Shown in pieces: positions 6,810 to 8,249 of a DNA stretch of 8,249 bases (its first letter is position 1; each line of letters begins with the position of its first letter). The notes under the pieces are model-generated. The model was not told the DNA's origin and did no database searches. It saw only the letters and a list, made by a program, of their open reading frames with translations. Both the position numbers and the translations under genes were made by a program. The stretch comes from Deltaproteobacteria bacterium (GTDB taxonomy: Bacteria > Desulfobacterota > JAFDIG01): positions 1 through 8,249 of the forward strand of contig JAFDIG010000086.1 in NCBI GenBank assembly GCA_019308145.1, read 5' to 3'.

Positions 6810-7726
6810 TCACACCTGAGTTAGTAAGAAGGATAAAAGAGAAGATAAGAGGTGAAATCTATGAATCTTATCCCATGCATAAAAGAACAACTTTTAAGGT
6901 GGGTGGGGTGGCAGATCTTCTCGTATCTCCTTTTGACATCAATGATCTACTAAATTTGGTTACTCTTATTAAGGAGTTTAATGCAACCTACATTGTAGTA
7001 GGTTCTGGCAGTAACATAATAGTAAAAGATGAAGGTTTAAGGGATGTAGTCATAGATCTGACAAAAAATTTTACTAACATCATTAAGGAGAATGAGACCT
7101 TTATCCGATTTGAAGCAGGGGTAATGCTCTCAAAGGCTATATCCTATTGTATAAAGCACGGGCTTTCTGGTTTAGAACCCTTGATAATGGTTCCAGGCAC
7201 TATTGGTGGAGCAATCTTTATGAATGCAGGTGCTTATGGGATGGAGATAAAGGATTTGATAAAGGATGTAACGTTAATTATACCAGATGGTAGGTTAGTA
7301 AAGTATAAAAAAGAGGATATAGGTTATAAATATAGAGGCCAATTTTTACCAAAAGGAGCAATAATTGTCGATGCTTCCTTTTCTTTTATATCAGATAAAG
7401 CTCAAGATATTTTTGAGAGAACCGAAAAGTATAAGAAAATGAGGCTAAAAACTCAGCCAATTGGTCAACCAAGTGCTGGCTCAGTTTTTAAAAATCCACC
7501 TGGGTATAAAGCATGGCAGCTTATAGATGAGGCAGGTTTTAGGGGTTATAGAATTGGCGGAGCTGTTGTATCCCCAAAACATACAAATTTTATTATCAAT
7601 GAGGGTAGTGCAAAGGCAAAGGATATCATCGACCTTATAAAAACAATCCAGTCAGTGGTAAAAAAAAAGAAGAATATAGATTTAGAGTTAGAAATAAAAA
7701 TAATAGGGAATAAGAATGAGATATAA
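6806..7726 (+). CDS. murB: UDP-N-acetylenolpyruvoylglucosamine reductase MurB
   Basis: MurB is an FAD enzyme that uses NADPH to reduce UDP-GlcNAc-enolpyruvate to UDP-MurNAc, the substrate of MurC encoded just upstream. At 306 residues it fits the shorter type II form found in many bacteria. TTFKVGG near residue 28 begins the FAD domain. GSGSNIIV and the VPGTIGGAIFMNAGAYG segment are flavin-binding signatures. The catalytic set can be assigned by alignment from memory: R177 in YKYRGQ, S226 in SAGSVFKNP as proton donor, and E296 in LELEIKIIG. KHTNFIIN is the usual C-terminal substrate segment. YRGQ replaces the commoner YRxS around the arginine. The start overlaps the murC stop by 4 bases, and the last 11 bases overlap ddl. 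Confidence 0.96.
   Translation: MITPELVRRIKEKIRGEIYESYPMHKRTTFKVGGVADLLVSPFDINDLLNLVTLIKEFNATYIVVGSGSNIIVKDEGLRDVVIDLTKNFTNIIKENETFIRFEAGVMLSKAISYCIKHGLSGLEPLIMVPGTIGGAIFMNAGAYGMEIKDLIKDVTLIIPDGRLVKYKKEDIGYKYRGQFLPKGAIIVDASFSFISDKAQDIFERTEKYKKMRLKTQPIGQPSAGSVFKNPPGYKAWQLIDEAGFRGYRIGGAVVSPKHTNFIINEGSAKAKDIIDLIKTIQSVVKKKKNIDLELEIKIIGNKNEI
7705..7708 (+). promoter_or_regulatory. Shine-Dalgarno of ddl
   Basis: AGGG near the end of murB is 7 bases before the ATG at 7716, supporting a ddl start inside murB. Confidence 0.6.
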
Positions 7727-8249
7727 GGGAAAAAGGGTTGGTGTTTTGATGGGAGGGATTTCAAAAGAAAGAGAGATATCCCTTCTTACAGGTGAAGCAA
7801 TCTATAAAGCTCTTTTAAATTTAGGATACAATGTTATTAAGCTTGATCTAAAAGAAGATATTGTTAGATCAATCCTTGAAGCTAATATAGATGTTGCCTT
7901 TATTGCACTCCATGGCAGATTTGGAGAAGACGGAACTGTTCAATCCCTTTTAGAGCTTTTAAGAATACCTTATACAGGTTCGTCCCCTTTAGCTTCTGCT
8001 ATGTCAATGAATAAAATAATTACTAAAAAGATCCTTTTATATCATAAAATACCAACGCCAGAATTTGTCTCCGTTGATAACACTATCTCTATCGATCAGA
8101 TCATCCCCCAGATACCATTCTCTTTCCCTTTTGTAGTAAAACCATCTTCAGAAGGCTCTACCATAGGTGTGTCAAAGGTCTATACAGAAGAGGAACTTAA
8201 AAAAGCAATTAGAGAAGCTTTTAGCTATGATGATCAGATCCTTATAGAA
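7716..8249 (+). CDS. ddl: D-alanine--D-alanine ligase, 5' part (truncated by window end)
   Basis: Ddl joins two D-alanines using ATP, producing the dipeptide that MurF attaches. The frame is open from the ATG at 7716 to the window edge, giving 178 residues of the roughly 300-360 usual for the family; the missing part is due to the window, not a mutation. The N-terminal VLMGGISKEREIS contains the ERE motif, with E18 aligned to E15 of E. coli DdlB. LHGRFGEDGT and the PYTGSSP segment follow. The ATP-grasp domain begins with VVKPSSEGSTIG, where K142 and S148 match K144 and S150 of DdlB. The second catalytic tyrosine and the metal ligands lie beyond the window. The start overlaps murB by 11 bases and has an AGGG ribosome site. 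Position after murB is typical of dcw clusters. Confidence 0.95.
   Translation, partial: MRYKGKRVGVLMGGISKEREISLLTGEAIYKALLNLGYNVIKLDLKEDIVRSILEANIDVAFIALHGRFGEDGTVQSLLELLRIPYTGSSPLASAMSMNKIITKKILLYHKIPTPEFVSVDNTISIDQIIPQIPFSFPFVVKPSSEGSTIGVSKVYTEEELKKAIREAFSYDDQILIE

Larger units (their letters stand above)
1..8249 (+). other. dcw cluster segment (murE-murF-murD-ftsW-murC-murB-ddl) read as one operon
   Basis: Seven co-directional genes fill the window, with successive genes overlapping by 4, 11, 20, 4 and 11 bases and one 3-base gap. No intergenic stretch is long enough for a promoter or terminator, so the genes are inferred to be co-transcribed from a start upstream of the window and translationally coupled. 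All encode peptidoglycan precursor enzymes or the septal polymerase. The order follows the classical dcw cluster except that mraY (usually between murF and murD) and murG (usually between ftsW and murC) are absent. The cluster probably continues on both sides: a division penicillin-binding protein gene is usual upstream, and ftsQ, ftsA and ftsZ are usual after ddl, but none of these is visible here. Confidence 0.93.

Noticed and set aside
2611..7764. Other minus-strand open frames opposite murF, murD, murC and murB (for example 2611-2848, 3145-3393, 3683-3901, 6213-6428, 7546-7764).
   Set aside because: Same reasons: short, no family resemblance, and fully antisense to conserved coding sequence; two of them even overlap each other in different frames.
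7843..7872. Perfect 8-base inverted repeat (TTGATCTA and TAGATCAA) with a 14-base loop.
   Set aside because: It lies inside the ddl coding region, is AT-rich, has no T-run after it and is of a length expected by chance in this much sequence.
1..8249. Hidden mobile element, CRISPR array, tRNA or novel system between the genes.
   Set aside because: No gap longer than 3 bases exists between genes, and no direct repeats or RNA-like structures stand out; all the coding capacity is explained by known dcw genes.

Overview
The window is an AT-rich, gene-dense piece of a bacterial division and cell-wall (dcw) cluster. All genes lie on the plus strand in the order murE, murF, murD, ftsW, murC, murB, ddl. 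The ddl gene runs off the right edge, and a few codons at the left edge may be the end of the preceding gene, which in most dcw clusters would be a division penicillin-binding protein. There is almost no non-coding DNA: neighbouring genes overlap by 4, 11, 20, 4 and 11 bases, and the only gap (ftsW to murC) is 3 bases. I see no promoter, terminator, RNA gene, CRISPR array or mobile element, so this is the interior of one long operon.

The genes cover the cytoplasmic assembly of the peptidoglycan precursor. MurB makes UDP-MurNAc from the MurA product. MurC, MurD and MurE add L-Ala, D-Glu and a diamino acid. Ddl makes D-Ala-D-Ala and MurF attaches it. FtsW, a SEDS glycosyltransferase, polymerises lipid II at the septum. 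The DNPR motif in MurE points to meso-diaminopimelate as the third residue. The four Mur ligases are paralogues, each with its own G-(T/S)-(N/H)-G-K-T-T ATP loop.

The main departure from the textbook order (murE-murF-mraY-murD-ftsW-murG-murC-murB-ddl) is that mraY and murG are both missing. These encode the two membrane-associated enzymes that make lipid I and lipid II. The junctions where they would sit are tight and look natural: murF overlaps murD by 11 bases, and ftsW is 3 bases from murC. The organism must carry them elsewhere if it makes ordinary peptidoglycan. A second oddity is that MurF departs from the Mur-ligase consensus at several otherwise well-kept positions.

The organism is a bacterium with diaminopimelate-type peptidoglycan and low GC. 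The gene order with murC-murB-ddl next to ftsW fits Gram-negative lineages such as Desulfobacterota, Deferribacterota or Nitrospirota, but I cannot place it from this sequence alone. I found no undescribed system; apart from the missing genes this is a conserved housekeeping operon.
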